DNA of 64,000 bases from Chryseobacterium culicis. GTDB lineage: Bacteria; Bacteroidota; Bacteroidia; Flavobacteriales; Weeksellaceae. How positions within the stretch are numbered: position 1 is the stretch's first letter; each line of letters starts with the position of its first letter. The stretch spans positions 558,001 to 622,000 of the forward strand of contig NZ_FNWQ01000002.1 in NCBI RefSeq assembly GCF_900108365.1, read 5' to 3'. Positions 53,131 through 61,935 of the stretch are shown here, in pieces. A program made the translations under genes and the position numbers. Below the pieces are notes generated by a model, which was not told the DNA's origin, did not search any database, and worked only from the letters and a program-made list of their open reading frames with translations.

Positions 53131-53327
53131 ATGTTGGTTTTTAGTTTTTAAGGAATACAAAACTAACGATAAATCTAACTTTTTATGATTGAAACAAAAT
53201 ATTTATTCATACGGATATTGATTTTAATGATTTTTTTGAACTTTTCAGCACTATAAAAATGAACTCCACGCCAATATTGACCGTTTTAAAATCTTTGAAC
53301 TTTGTACCATCATTAAAAAAGAATACA

Positions 53328-54119
53328 ATGAGTAAAACAATTTTAATTACAGGTGCAGCAAGCGGATTTGGAAAGATTGCCGCTTTTGATCTTGCTAAAA
53401 AAGGGCATAAAGTCATTGCGACTACACAGGTCTATCCTCAGATGAGTGATTTAATCCGCGATGCAAAGGAACAGGGAATTGATATTACGGTAGATAAACT
53501 GGATGTGACAAGCCAAAGGGATGTAGAATATACCCTAAAAAAGTATAATGATATAGATATTCTCATCAGCAATGCCGGAATTATGGAAGGCGGCCCTATT
53601 GCAGAGCAGCCTGTTGATATTATCCGTTCAATGTTTGAAGTAAATGTATTTGGCGCATTAAATCTTGCACAGGGTTACATTAAAAAGTTTGTAGAAAAGA
53701 AGAAGGGTAAAATTGTTTTCACTTCTTCAATGGGAGGTCTGTGGACAGTTCCTTACGTTGCGGCATACTGCGCATCAAAACATGCACTTGAATCTATAGC
53801 GGAAGGATTGAGAACTGAGCTGGCTCCATTCAATATCAAGATTGCAACCTGTAATCCGGGGGTATTTGGAACGGGATTCAATGACAGGGGAGTAGATTCT
53901 ATTTTCCATTGGTATGATCCGAAAATCAATTTCACTCCGGAATCGGCTTTTGATGGTACTGCAGAATCTCTGGCGCATCAATTGGATCCTCAATCTATGG
54001 CTGAAGTAATTGTGAATGTAGCGCTTGATGATAACAGCTATTTCAGAAACGTCCATCCAAAAGAAACTGAGGAGTTTGTAAAACAGCTCCAGACAGATGC
54101 CTGGACCACAAAAAGCTAG
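53328..54119 (+). CDS. SDR family oxidoreductase
   Basis: 263 residues from ATG 53328. ILITGAASGFGKIAAFDL (NAD motif), NAG, TSSMGG and YCASKHAL. Classical SDR, substrate unknown. 3 nt from the next gene. Confidence 0.92.
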   Translation: MSKTILITGAASGFGKIAAFDLAKKGHKVIATTQVYPQMSDLIRDAKEQGIDITVDKLDVTSQRDVEYTLKKYNDIDILISNAGIMEGGPIAEQPVDIIRSMFEVNVFGALNLAQGYIKKFVEKKKGKIVFTSSMGGLWTVPYVAAYCASKHALESIAEGLRTELAPFNIKIATCNPGVFGTGFNDRGVDSIFHWYDPKINFTPESAFDGTAESLAHQLDPQSMAEVIVNVALDDNSYFRNVHPKETEEFVKQLQTDAWTTKS

Positions 54120-54122
54120 AGT

Positions 54123-54524
54123 ATGGAAATGAGTTATAAAATAGCGGACAAGGTGCTGCATGCTGCAAAGGAAAAAGCATTGTCTCTGAATATTCCCGTG
54201 ACTATTGCAGTTGTAGACGCGGGAGGGCATCTTGTAGCATTGGCAAGACTTGACAGTGTATACGGGGTCATTGATTTTGCTCTAAAAAAGGCAAAAACAG
54301 CCGTAATGTTTGGTGTAAACAGTGATGTAATGGGAAGCATTATTTCAGAAACCGGAATGCATGGATATGGAATGATCAATGCAAATAACGGAACTCTGAC
54401 CATTGCAGGAGGTGTTATCCTGAAAGACAAGGAAGGCCAAATTGTAGGTGCCATAGGCTCTTCGGGAGGAACGCCTGAGCAGGATAAAGAAATTGCTGAA
54501 GCGGGCGCTTATGCTATTGCATAA
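54123..54524 (+). CDS. GlcG/HbpS family haem-binding-like protein
   Basis: 133 residues. VTIAVVDAGGHLVALARLD and GTLTIAGGVILKDKEGQIVGAIGSSGG are the GlcG/HbpS motifs. Small single-domain protein, proposed to bind haem or corrinoid in relatives. Coupled to the SDR gene. Confidence 0.88.
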   Translation: MEMSYKIADKVLHAAKEKALSLNIPVTIAVVDAGGHLVALARLDSVYGVIDFALKKAKTAVMFGVNSDVMGSIISETGMHGYGMINANNGTLTIAGGVILKDKEGQIVGAIGSSGGTPEQDKEIAEAGAYAIA

Positions 54525-54542
54525 ATTTCAGTTCTTTGTATC

Positions 54543-55346
54543 ATGGAGAACACTTCTGAAATCATATTTGATCAACTGGTCTATTCATGCGCTTTTGAAT
54601 CTTACAGAGGGCATGAGGAGTTTATTCCCGATCATTTTCTGGGGTTTCAGATCTCAGGCGAAACCCATGCTTTTCATGAACACGGTAAAACGGTAATTAA
54701 GGAAAATACAGTCGTTCTGGTCAGAAAAAATCAGCTGATCAGAACGATCAAATATCCTTCAGACCATGAAAATTACCAGTTTGTATCCATTACACTGGAT
54801 GATGAAACTCTGAGACAGTATGCTGCAGAAAACAGGATATTGGTAAATGCTCATCTCCCGGCAGATCAAAAATTGTTTTTTGAACCTGATGATTTTTTTA
54901 AAAGCTATTTCGCATCTCTCATGCCTTATATTAACAAGACAAAGGAGATCCCTCCCAGGCTGGCTGCAGTAAAGGTGCAGGAAGCTATAGAATTACTTTT
55001 ATTAAGCAATCCTGACCTCGGAAATGTTCTGTTTGATTTTTCCGAACCTCATAAGATTGATCTTAGAGAATTTATGAATAAAAACTTTATGTTTAATGTC
55101 TCAGTAGATGCCTTTGCCAGGCTCACGGGCCGCAGTCTTTCCGGATTTAAGAGGGATTTCTACAAAACATTTGAAATGACTCCCAAACAATGGCTGAAAG
55201 AAAAAAGATTACAGGAAGCATATTATCTGATTAAAAATAAAGATAGAAAGCCTTCAGACATTTATCTTGATCTGGGCTTCGAGAATTTATCCCATTTCTA
55301 TTCTTCTTTCAAAAAGAAATTTGGAGTAACAACCACAGAAGTATAG
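54543..55346 (+). CDS. AraC family regulator
   Basis: 267 residues. Cupin sensor (HEHGKTVIKEN) and C-terminal AraC HTH (DAFARLTGRSLSGFKRDFYKTF, FENLSHFYSSFKKKFG). Third gene of the SDR-GlcG unit, 18 nt from it, and likely its regulator. Confidence 0.9.
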   Translation: MENTSEIIFDQLVYSCAFESYRGHEEFIPDHFLGFQISGETHAFHEHGKTVIKENTVVLVRKNQLIRTIKYPSDHENYQFVSITLDDETLRQYAAENRILVNAHLPADQKLFFEPDDFFKSYFASLMPYINKTKEIPPRLAAVKVQEAIELLLLSNPDLGNVLFDFSEPHKIDLREFMNKNFMFNVSVDAFARLTGRSLSGFKRDFYKTFEMTPKQWLKEKRLQEAYYLIKNKDRKPSDIYLDLGFENLSHFYSSFKKKFGVTTTEV

Positions 55347-55390
55347 CTCCTGACCATGTAAAACACAAATTATACAATAACTTAACTATT

Positions 55391-55453
55391 GGAAAAATGC
55401 AAAACATAAGGAAGGTTTAGAATTTGGCTATTTCCTTTGTTTCTGCATTTTCC
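55391..55453. terminator. long hairpin between convergent genes
   Basis: A nearly continuous stem of about 22 bp joins GGAAAAATGC (55391) with GCATTTTCC (55453) and AAGGAA with TTCC inside. Confidence 0.65.
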
Positions 55454-55466
55454 CATTAGCTGAAAA

Positions 55467-56534
55467 TTAAGGGATTATATGTTCTGATCTCAGTCTTTGA
55501 AATACCTCTGTAAAAGAATCTTCAGTATTTGTATATGCTGTGAATCCTAGTTTTCTGCTTTTAGACATATCACACATCACTTCCAGAGGTCTTCCCAGGT
55601 CAAGATCTGTATGCCACGCTGATGCTAGGCGGTCAAGACTACTTTCCTTAAGATGATATTTCCCGGCGATGGACTTCCATATTTCATGATCATTTTCCAG
55701 TTCTTTTTCAAGAGGCCTTACCGTACCGTTAAAACCTTCAGCTTCTATACCAAACCAGTCTGCAATTCTTTTCCAGAGCCATTTCCATCTGAATACATCT
55801 CCGTTAGCAATATTATAGGCCTGATTTTTTGCCGATTCCGTAGTGGATGCCCAAACCAATTGTTTAGCCAGTATTTTAGCATCTGTTACATCAGAAATGC
55901 CATTCCACTGCGCTTCGGAGCCCGGCCATATAAATTTTCTTCCTGTTTCCTTACAGATGCTGGCGTATACAGCCAATGTTGCTGCTATATTCATAAGATT
56001 TCCTACCGCATAACCTACCACCGTATGCGGTCTGTGAACGCTCCAGGTAAAACCGTCTTTTTCAGAAGCTTTGTACACTTCATCTTCCTGTGCATAATAG
56101 AAATTGGGAAGGGGAAGTCTTGGATGTTCTTCCCTGACGGGAGTTTCAGGCAGAACCCCTTCTTTAGCATAAGCTTCAAAAGGCCCCAGATAATGTTTCA
56201 ATCCCGTTACCAAAGCAACATGCTGAACGGATTTTTTAGATGATAACACATTTAACAGGTTTCTCACCAGCATGCTGTTGACACGGATATTTTCTTCTTC
56301 AGTCTCATTCCGCATCCATGTGGTAAAGTAAACGTGAGTAGGAGAGATCACTTTCAGAGCTTCTTCCAGGTTATCCGGGTTCATAAGATCTGCCTTAATA
56401 GGGATCAGTCCAGCTATAGTGGTATTCGGGTTTCTGGATAAGCCGTACGTTGTAAAGCCCTGTGCAATCAGTTCTTCTGCAAGATTGCTTCCTGTAATTC
56501 CGGTAGCACCAACTACCAATGCAATATTTTCCAT
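55467..56534 (-). CDS. PRISE-like SDR oxidoreductase
   Basis: 355 residues from ATG 56534. IALVVGATGITGSNLAEELI is the progesterone 5-beta-reductase/iridoid synthase-like signature; KHYLGPFEAY and PNFYYAQEDE match the subfamily. NAD(P)H-dependent reductase; substrate unknown. Downstream of a Crp/Fnr gene with two FNR-type boxes. Confidence 0.9.
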   Translation of the reverse strand: MENIALVVGATGITGSNLAEELIAQGFTTYGLSRNPNTTIAGLIPIKADLMNPDNLEEALKVISPTHVYFTTWMRNETEEENIRVNSMLVRNLLNVLSSKKSVQHVALVTGLKHYLGPFEAYAKEGVLPETPVREEHPRLPLPNFYYAQEDEVYKASEKDGFTWSVHRPHTVVGYAVGNLMNIAATLAVYASICKETGRKFIWPGSEAQWNGISDVTDAKILAKQLVWASTTESAKNQAYNIANGDVFRWKWLWKRIADWFGIEAEGFNGTVRPLEKELENDHEIWKSIAGKYHLKESSLDRLASAWHTDLDLGRPLEVMCDMSKSRKLGFTAYTNTEDSFTEVFQRLRSEHIIP

Positions 56535-56555
56535 AAGTATTGTAAAATTCTTATA

Positions 56556-56563
56556 CAAAATTA
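56556..56563 (-). promoter_or_regulatory. -7 element of the PRISE-like gene
   Basis: Minus strand TAATTTTG fits TAnnTTTG. Start expected near 56550, 16 nt before the ATG. Confidence 0.55.
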
Positions 56564-56585
56564 TGGCATGATCAAGCTTTCACCC

Positions 56586-56622
56586 TTGATTTGGATCATG
56601 CATCTGAATTGATCTGGATCAA
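56586..56622 (-). promoter_or_regulatory. two FNR-type boxes upstream of the PRISE-like gene
   Basis: TTGATTTGGATCAT (56586-56599) and TTGATCTGGATCAA (56609-56622) are TGA-N6-TCA sites 23 bp apart. The first is centred 36.5 bp from the G of the -7 element, near -42, as in class II activation. The second overlaps the stop codon of the Crp/Fnr gene. Confidence 0.65.
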
Positions 56623-57203
56623 GTATTATTCAGCAGATTCTTTTTACGGATTCTGCTTACGGTTTCAGGTGCGAGCCCCAGATAAGAGGCGATAAGATTG
56701 TGAGGTACCCTTTTGATCATTTCGGGATTCTTTCGTGCCAGCTGAAGATATTTTTCTTCTGCGGTATAGCTATTGGAAACAATCAGCCTATAATCTTTGG
56801 TGACGAGGCTGTTCTGGTATAAAATTCTGAAATAGCGATCCATGACAGGAATTTCCAGCATCATTTTTTCGTAGTTTTCTAAAGTGATCATCAGCACTTC
56901 GGTGTCTTCAAGAGCATCAATATTCAGCACAGATTGGTCCTGATTGATAAAACTGTTAAAGTCTGATATCCACCAGCCTTCAAAGGCAAACATATTGATA
57001 TGCTCATTTCCTTTTTCATCCAGAAAATACGATTTAAGCAGACCTTTGCTTACAAAAGACAGGGATTTGCAGAGATCTCCTTCCTGAAGCAGATATTGTT
57101 TTTTACGAAGTTTTTTAAGGGTAAAGAAAGACTGAACCTGCTTCTTCTGTTCGTCTGTGATATCTACCTTATTTTCAATATGGGAAAGCAGCACTTCAAA
57201 CAT
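56619..57203 (-). CDS. Crp/Fnr family regulator
   Basis: 194 residues. Sensor domain (GDLCKSLSFVSKGLLKSYFLDEKGNEHI) and recognition helix LAPETVSRIRKK with Glu, Ser and Arg at FNR contact positions. Directly upstream of the PRISE-like gene, likely its target through the two boxes. Confidence 0.9.
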   Translation of the reverse strand: MFEVLLSHIENKVDITDEQKKQVQSFFTLKKLRKKQYLLQEGDLCKSLSFVSKGLLKSYFLDEKGNEHINMFAFEGWWISDFNSFINQDQSVLNIDALEDTEVLMITLENYEKMMLEIPVMDRYFRILYQNSLVTKDYRLIVSNSYTAEEKYLQLARKNPEMIKRVPHNLIASYLGLAPETVSRIRKKNLLNNT

Positions 57204-57251
57204 TAAATATATATTTTGTCAAAAATACTACTTTCCACACGAGCTGAAAGC

Positions 57252-57707
57252 TTATTTTTCAAAATCATACAGGTTGATTCCTGTTTCTTCATTTTTAATT
57301 TTTACCACTCTGGTATTCAAAGGGTAAAAAATAAATTCTGCGGCTCCCTGAATTTTCGCTTCTAAAAGATGTCCTGCCAAAGCAGTATAATTTTCCCTTC
57401 CCAGCGTAATATGAAGGTGAAGAGCAGGCTTTCCTTCTATTTCAGAAACGTTTCCTGAAATGTTGGTCACCTCCATCTGTTCTTTAAAAGTTTTATCTGC
57501 ATACTTTTTGGTTGACGGATTGAAGAAACGAAGCGCTGCTTCACTCACAGCTCCTATTCCGGTTACTTCTCCTGCCCGGATATTTTGGTTTTGAATAAAG
57601 TCTGTTAAACCTTCCACAATATTAGAATGATTATCCAGACTTACGATATAAATATGATCCACTTTTCTTGCAGACCAGTGATTTCCTTTATAATTTGTGG
57701 GTTCCAT
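57252..57707 (-). CDS. PPC/DUF296 domain protein
   Basis: 151 residues. HWSARKVDHIYIVSLDNHSNI, GEVTGIGAVSEAAL and LHLHITLGRENYTALAGHL identify the PPC/DUF296 fold. In bacteria it is a single domain with a proposed metal site; function unknown. 1 nt after the upstream dehydrogenase gene. Confidence 0.88.
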   Translation of the reverse strand: MEPTNYKGNHWSARKVDHIYIVSLDNHSNIVEGLTDFIQNQNIRAGEVTGIGAVSEAALRFFNPSTKKYADKTFKEQMEVTNISGNVSEIEGKPALHLHITLGRENYTALAGHLLEAKIQGAAEFIFYPLNTRVVKIKNEETGINLYDFEK

Positions 57708-57708
57708 A

Positions 57709-58554
57709 TTATTTTAGTGTTTGTAAGTAGTTGATAATTCCTATAACGTCACTGTCACCAAAACCTTTATCATGCGCATTTTGATAGGTTGTGATCAGCG
57801 CTTCTGAAAGCGGATAGTCTGCGCCAGCGTTTTTAGCGAGAAGAATATCTTTCAGCATCAGATCAAGTGCAAATGCCGGTGCATACTGGTCGGCAACCAA
57901 TAGGGGTGTTTTTACTTTTGTCGCACCGCTTCCGCTGGCACTTTCATTGATTATTTCCAGCATATCAGATCTTTCGATTCCTAATTTCCCGGAAAACAGT
58001 ACCGTTTCCGCAAGTCCCTGGTAAATAGCAGACAAAAAGTAATTGACAGACAGCTTTCCGGCAATTCCTTTTCCGTTTTCACCCAAGTGTTTTACAGATT
58101 TCCCCATTGTTAAAAGATAGGGCATTGCGCGTTCGAGATCTTTTTCTTCCCCTCCTGCCATAATGAGCAGAGTTCCTTCCTGTGCGGGCATTGTACTGCC
58201 TGCTACGGGAGCATCAATAAAGGAGGCTTCTTTTATTTTCAGCGCTACTGCTGTTTTTGTAGAAGTTTCCTGCGAAATTGTACTCATATCCACAAAAAGC
58301 TTGCCCTGAACATTTAAAGGAATAATTTCTTCATATACCGCTTTTACCGCGTTATCATTGGTAAGCATGGTGAATATGATGTCACTGTTTTGAACAAGTT
58401 CCTTGATTTGGGTACAGACGGTGGATTTTTCTTCAAAATCTCTGGTTTTTTCCGGTGATCTGTTGTAAACTGACAGTGGGAATCCTGCTTTTTCAATATT
58501 CTTTGCCATAGGGTGCCCCATATTTCCTAATCCGATGAATCCGATTTTTTCCAT
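57709..58554 (-). CDS. NAD(P)-dependent 3-hydroxyacid dehydrogenase family protein
   Basis: 281 residues. GFIGLGNMGHPMAKNIEKAG (Rossmann), DAPVAGSTMPAQEGTL and the catalytic lysine region GIAGKLSVNYF. 3-hydroxyisobutyrate or tartronate semialdehyde type; an ATG two codons earlier is possible. Adjacent DUF296 gene is co-transcribed. Confidence 0.92.
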   Translation of the reverse strand: MEKIGFIGLGNMGHPMAKNIEKAGFPLSVYNRSPEKTRDFEEKSTVCTQIKELVQNSDIIFTMLTNDNAVKAVYEEIIPLNVQGKLFVDMSTISQETSTKTAVALKIKEASFIDAPVAGSTMPAQEGTLLIMAGGEEKDLERAMPYLLTMGKSVKHLGENGKGIAGKLSVNYFLSAIYQGLAETVLFSGKLGIERSDMLEIINESASGSGATKVKTPLLVADQYAPAFALDLMLKDILLAKNAGADYPLSEALITTYQNAHDKGFGDSDVIGIINYLQTLK

Positions 58555-58587
58555 TATCATTTTATCTTTTTGTTAATAATTACATTG

Positions 58588-58642
58588 TACAGTCAATCTC
58601 CTCAATGAAAGGGAGTTGTATAAAGTTGAATAAATGACTGTA
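58588..58642. repeat. inverted repeat between divergent genes
   Basis: TACAGTCA (58588-58595) and TGACTGTA (58635-58642), with an inner CTCC/GGAG pair. Possible operator or cruciform. Confidence 0.35.
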
Positions 58643-58773
58643 GAGAATACAGCTCTTATGCTGCAAAATATCGACCAAATGGCAAGTTTACAACATTAAG
58701 TTTTAATTATATTTTTGTCCATAAGTTTTTAAAACCGGAGAATCTTTCAGAAATTTGCGGCAAATAAGAAGAA

Positions 58774-59403
58774 ATGAAGATTGTAGATATAGATCGCTGG
58801 AACAGAAAAGAACATTTTGAATTTTTTTCTCAAATGGCCAGCCCTTATTTTGGATTGACAACGGAGGTAGACTGCACCCAAGCATATGACATGGCAAAAA
58901 AGAAAGGCTATTCTTTTTTTGCTTATTACTATCACAAGTCTATGGTGGCCATCAATACCGTGGAAGAATTAAAACTCAGAATCATTGACGGACAGGTAAT
59001 ACAGTTTGACACCGTTCATGCCGGCAGCACGATCGGAAGACCGGATGGTACTTTCGGCTTTTCATTCACACACTTTTCCGAAGATTTTGAGACGTTCAAT
59101 GCCGGACTGCAGGAAGAGATCAAAGGAGTTCACGCTACTACAGGACTGAGATTAAGCAATGAAAGGCTGGGGAAGGACCATGTAAGACATACCACTATTC
59201 CGTGGAATTCGTTCAGTGCTATTGTGCACCCTACAGATTTTAATACAGCAGAATCAGTCCCTAAGATTGCTTTTGGACGATTCAACCTTAAAGATGGGAG
59301 AAAATATCTTCCGGTTTCCATTGAAGCGCATCACGGGCTGGCGGATGGAATTCATATTGCCCAATATCTGAAGGAATTTCAGAGACAGCTTGACCTGGAT
59401 TAA
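58774..59403 (+). CDS. chloramphenicol acetyltransferase-like protein
   Basis: 209 residues, CAT fold. Active-site motif AHHGLADGIH has the catalytic His (H187) and Asp (D191); classical CAT has HHAVCDG, so two residues differ. Whether it acetylates chloramphenicol or another acceptor is open. Single gene; bidirectional terminator after it. Confidence 0.88.
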   Translation: MKIVDIDRWNRKEHFEFFSQMASPYFGLTTEVDCTQAYDMAKKKGYSFFAYYYHKSMVAINTVEELKLRIIDGQVIQFDTVHAGSTIGRPDGTFGFSFTHFSEDFETFNAGLQEEIKGVHATTGLRLSNERLGKDHVRHTTIPWNSFSAIVHPTDFNTAESVPKIAFGRFNLKDGRKYLPVSIEAHHGLADGIHIAQYLKEFQRQLDLD

Positions 59404-59417
59404 AATAATTATCTGTC

Positions 59418-59442
59418 AAAAGCCGGAATAAATCCGGCTTTT
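59418..59442. terminator. bidirectional terminator
   Basis: AAAAGCCGGA (59418-59427) pairs with TCCGGCTTTT (59433-59442). Confidence 0.85.
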
Positions 59443-59447
59443 ACTGT

Positions 59448-60041
59448 TTAATAATAAATTTTCCGGTGTTCTATCTTTACCATCCTATCTTTTTCCATTT
59501 GCTTTATAGTCCGGATAACTGTTTCTACACGTAATCCGGTAAGTGAGGCGAGTTGCTGCCTGGTCAGCGGAATCTGAAAGGAATACGGCTTTGTATGGTC
59601 ATGATAGCTTTTCAGATAATCCATCAGTATTTTCAGTTTGGAAACAGGGTTCTGGTATGAAAGGTTGTATAACATGATATATTTATAATACATTCTTTCC
59701 GACATACATTTGTAAACGGCCAGTGAAATCTCGGGACTATTCCGGATGAGATCCAAAAAACGCTGTCTGGATATCCTTATAATTACAGAATCTTCTATGG
59801 CTATGGCATTCATAGGATAAGGTCTGTCTACAAATAAAAGAGATTCGCCAAAGCTTTCGCCGTCCGAAAAAATGTTCTGAATAAATTCTTTTCCATTCTC
59901 AGTGTAATTATTAAGTTTAACTCTCCCTTTTTCAATCTGATAATAATAAGCAGGAGTTTCTTCTTCACGGAAGATAATATCACCCTCCTGATAAGTTCTT
60001 TTCTCTGCTCCGGATGAAATTAATAAACTTTCGGTAATCAT
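59448..60041 (-). CDS. Crp/Fnr family regulator, copy C
   Basis: 197 residues, closest by eye to copies A and B (MITESLLISSGAEKRTY, YYYQIEKGRVKLNNYTENG, LRVETVIRTIKQME, ending HRKIYY). Same Ile at the FNR Ser position. A TGA-N6-TCA box lies 210 bp upstream on the other strand. Confidence 0.9.
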   Translation of the reverse strand: MITESLLISSGAEKRTYQEGDIIFREEETPAYYYQIEKGRVKLNNYTENGKEFIQNIFSDGESFGESLLFVDRPYPMNAIAIEDSVIIRISRQRFLDLIRNSPEISLAVYKCMSERMYYKYIMLYNLSYQNPVSKLKILMDYLKSYHDHTKPYSFQIPLTRQQLASLTGLRVETVIRTIKQMEKDRMVKIEHRKIYY

Positions 60042-60190
60042 GGGTATGATAGGTTTACAATTGAATAGTGTACGTTTATCTGCACCTTATAATCCTGCAG
60101 TAAACTTTTTCATTCTTTAATTTTTTTACTTTTTTTATTGTATCAATTTTATAGAATAAAGGAACAGGGATTTTATTTATTTTCCTTGGG

Positions 60191-60215
60191 ATGTGGTACC
60201 ATTTGTATACCACAT
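60191..60215. promoter_or_regulatory. GTGGTA inverted repeat
   Basis: ATGTGGTA and TACCACAT arms with a 9-nt centre; further direct copies lie 180 nt away. Possible operator for one of the flanking regulators. Confidence 0.4.
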
Positions 60216-60250
60216 ATATTCATTTTTTTTCCACGCACAGATACAAAACA

Positions 60251-60264
60251 TTGATTGAAATCAT
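60251..60264 (+). promoter_or_regulatory. Crp/Fnr-type box upstream of the LuxR-type gene
   Basis: TTGATTGAAATCAT, TGA-N6-TCA. A near-consensus -7 TACATTTA (60288-60295) lies at the same distance (37.5 bp) as in the other promoters. It would give a long leader to the gene at 60675. Confidence 0.45.
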
Positions 60265-60674
60265 AAAAAGTAAGCACAATAACCTGCTACATTTACCTCC
60301 TATTAAAACAGAAGCGGAAATAATGTGAAACCGTCTGATACTAGCAGTTGGGATATTTGAGCCCAAAATATAACGTGGTATCTATGTGGTATACATATTT
60401 AACAAAATTTTAATCATTTTTTCTTTCTTTGCCAGTACAAAAACAGAGAGAAATTCATATGCGTGATTTTTTAACGGAATCATTCAATAAATACAAGTTA
60501 TATACCATGAATTGTTACATAATATTAATTAAAACCAATAAAATTTTGAATACATAAAAAATTAATTGTTCCCGGTATTGAATCAGCAAAACACAAATTG
60601 AGCCGTAAAAAAAAAGACTTTGTAACAGGTGCACAAAAGATGTGTTATCCTGAAATAAGAGATGAAAAAGTATT

Positions 60675-61016
60675 ATGAAAAATAGAAAATCTGAAACTAA
60701 CTTAGAGGATTTGACTCAAAAAATTCTTGTGCAGGACGAAATAATGGCATTAGCCAAGTCTAATTCTCCTCGTCTGCTTAATAAATTCAGGCTTGTTTAT
60801 CCTGATTTTTTTAAAAAGTTATCTGATATACAGCCTTCCCTTAAAAATTCTGAACTGATCTTTTGTATTTATCTTAAGCTCAATATGACAACTAAAGAGA
60901 TCGCCACGTGCATCTATGTAACCCCAAAGGCAATACAAAACAGGAAGAACAGAATCAGAAAAAAACTGAATATTCCTTCTGAATTTGATATCTATAAATG
61001 GTTTAATGAATTTTAA
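60675..61016 (+). CDS. short LuxR-type HTH protein
   Basis: 113 residues. The C-terminal HTH (LNMTTKEIATCIYVTPKAIQNRKNRIRKKL) equals the DNA-binding end of flavobacterial TPR-LuxR regulators, but no TPR or receiver domain precedes it. A polar helix N-terminus may dimerise. Possible regulator of unknown genes, or remnant of a larger one. Confidence 0.75.
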   Translation: MKNRKSETNLEDLTQKILVQDEIMALAKSNSPRLLNKFRLVYPDFFKKLSDIQPSLKNSELIFCIYLKLNMTTKEIATCIYVTPKAIQNRKNRIRKKLNIPSEFDIYKWFNEF

Positions 61017-61032
61017 ACCATTTTTTTTGCTT

Positions 61033-61764
61033 TTAAATGGTTATTACCGCTTTATCAAGATCATGATACAAAAGGATTTTCCAGTTGTTTTCTCTTGCTT
61101 CTTTTTCCCACTTAAGTCTCAGTTCCATTGCTTTTCTGCCATCGAAGTCACTTTTATAGGCTAAATGATATTGTAAATAAGAAGCCTGCGGCAAATCGTC
61201 AGCGCCGTAAAAAACTGTTTCTCCATTTTCCCTGATCCAGAAAACCTGCATGAAAGGAGTGTGGCCGCCTGCCACCTGATAGGAAATTTCCTCTGTGATC
61301 TCTCCGTTGTCATCGTTCATCCAGATAATATTGGGAAGCTGGATCAGTTTTTCCAGCATATCAAAATCAAAAGAAGGGTTTCCTCTCTTTTCCATAGCAA
61401 AATCCAGCTCACGTTTCTGTATATAGATCAGTGCATTGGGAAAAGCAGCCTCAAAACCATTTTCAGTGATCTTCACAGCTCCTTCAATATGATCTTTATG
61501 AAGATGAGACAATAATAATTTTGTAATTTGGTCTGGGCGGATGTTTTCTTTCTCCAGAATTTCTGAAATAACAGTTTTTCCGGACTCACTTTTCCAGCCA
61601 ATTCCGGCATCCAAAAGGATATAATCATTTTCAGTAATAATGAGAAACGGCTGAACAGACATTTTGATTCCTCCGATATGATCAGCATTTTCTTCTGTTA
61701 AAAGAGTAAAGTCTTTGGTTTTGCCCGCCGAAAAATTGCCTTCTTTAAGTGGAATGATTTTCAT
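61033..61764 (-). CDS. MBL-fold metallo-hydrolase
   Basis: 243 residues from ATG 61764. SHLHKDHIEG is the HxHxDH zinc motif; GGHTPFMQVFW and YHDLDK follow. Substrate unknown; lactonase- or glyoxalase-like proteins share the fold. Confidence 0.9.
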   Translation of the reverse strand: MKIIPLKEGNFSAGKTKDFTLLTEENADHIGGIKMSVQPFLIITENDYILLDAGIGWKSESGKTVISEILEKENIRPDQITKLLLSHLHKDHIEGAVKITENGFEAAFPNALIYIQKRELDFAMEKRGNPSFDFDMLEKLIQLPNIIWMNDDNGEITEEISYQVAGGHTPFMQVFWIRENGETVFYGADDLPQASYLQYHLAYKSDFDGRKAMELRLKWEKEARENNWKILLYHDLDKAVITI

Positions 61765-61935
61765 GACGCAAATTTCCTCAATATTTCTGATATTCAAAAA
61801 GTTTTTCGTCAATATAGATCATCAATAAAAACAATCATAGAGCCAGAATGCTGAAATCATTTCACTTACCTAAGAATGATGAGCCAGTCACGAAGATGTA
61901 AAAGAAGAAAGCGGACCTTTTCCTTTTTTAATGAT

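Larger units (their letters stand above)
60042..60674. other. 633-bp intergenic region with Crp-type box and GTGGTA repeats
   Basis: No gene is visible. It contains an inverted repeat ATGTGGTA (60191-60198) / TACCACAT (60208-60215), two further GTGGTA copies (60375-60380, 60386-60391), the TGA-N6-TCA box at 60251-60264 and a 14-nt sequence shared with the leader of the stress run (60331-60344). Confidence 0.5.
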
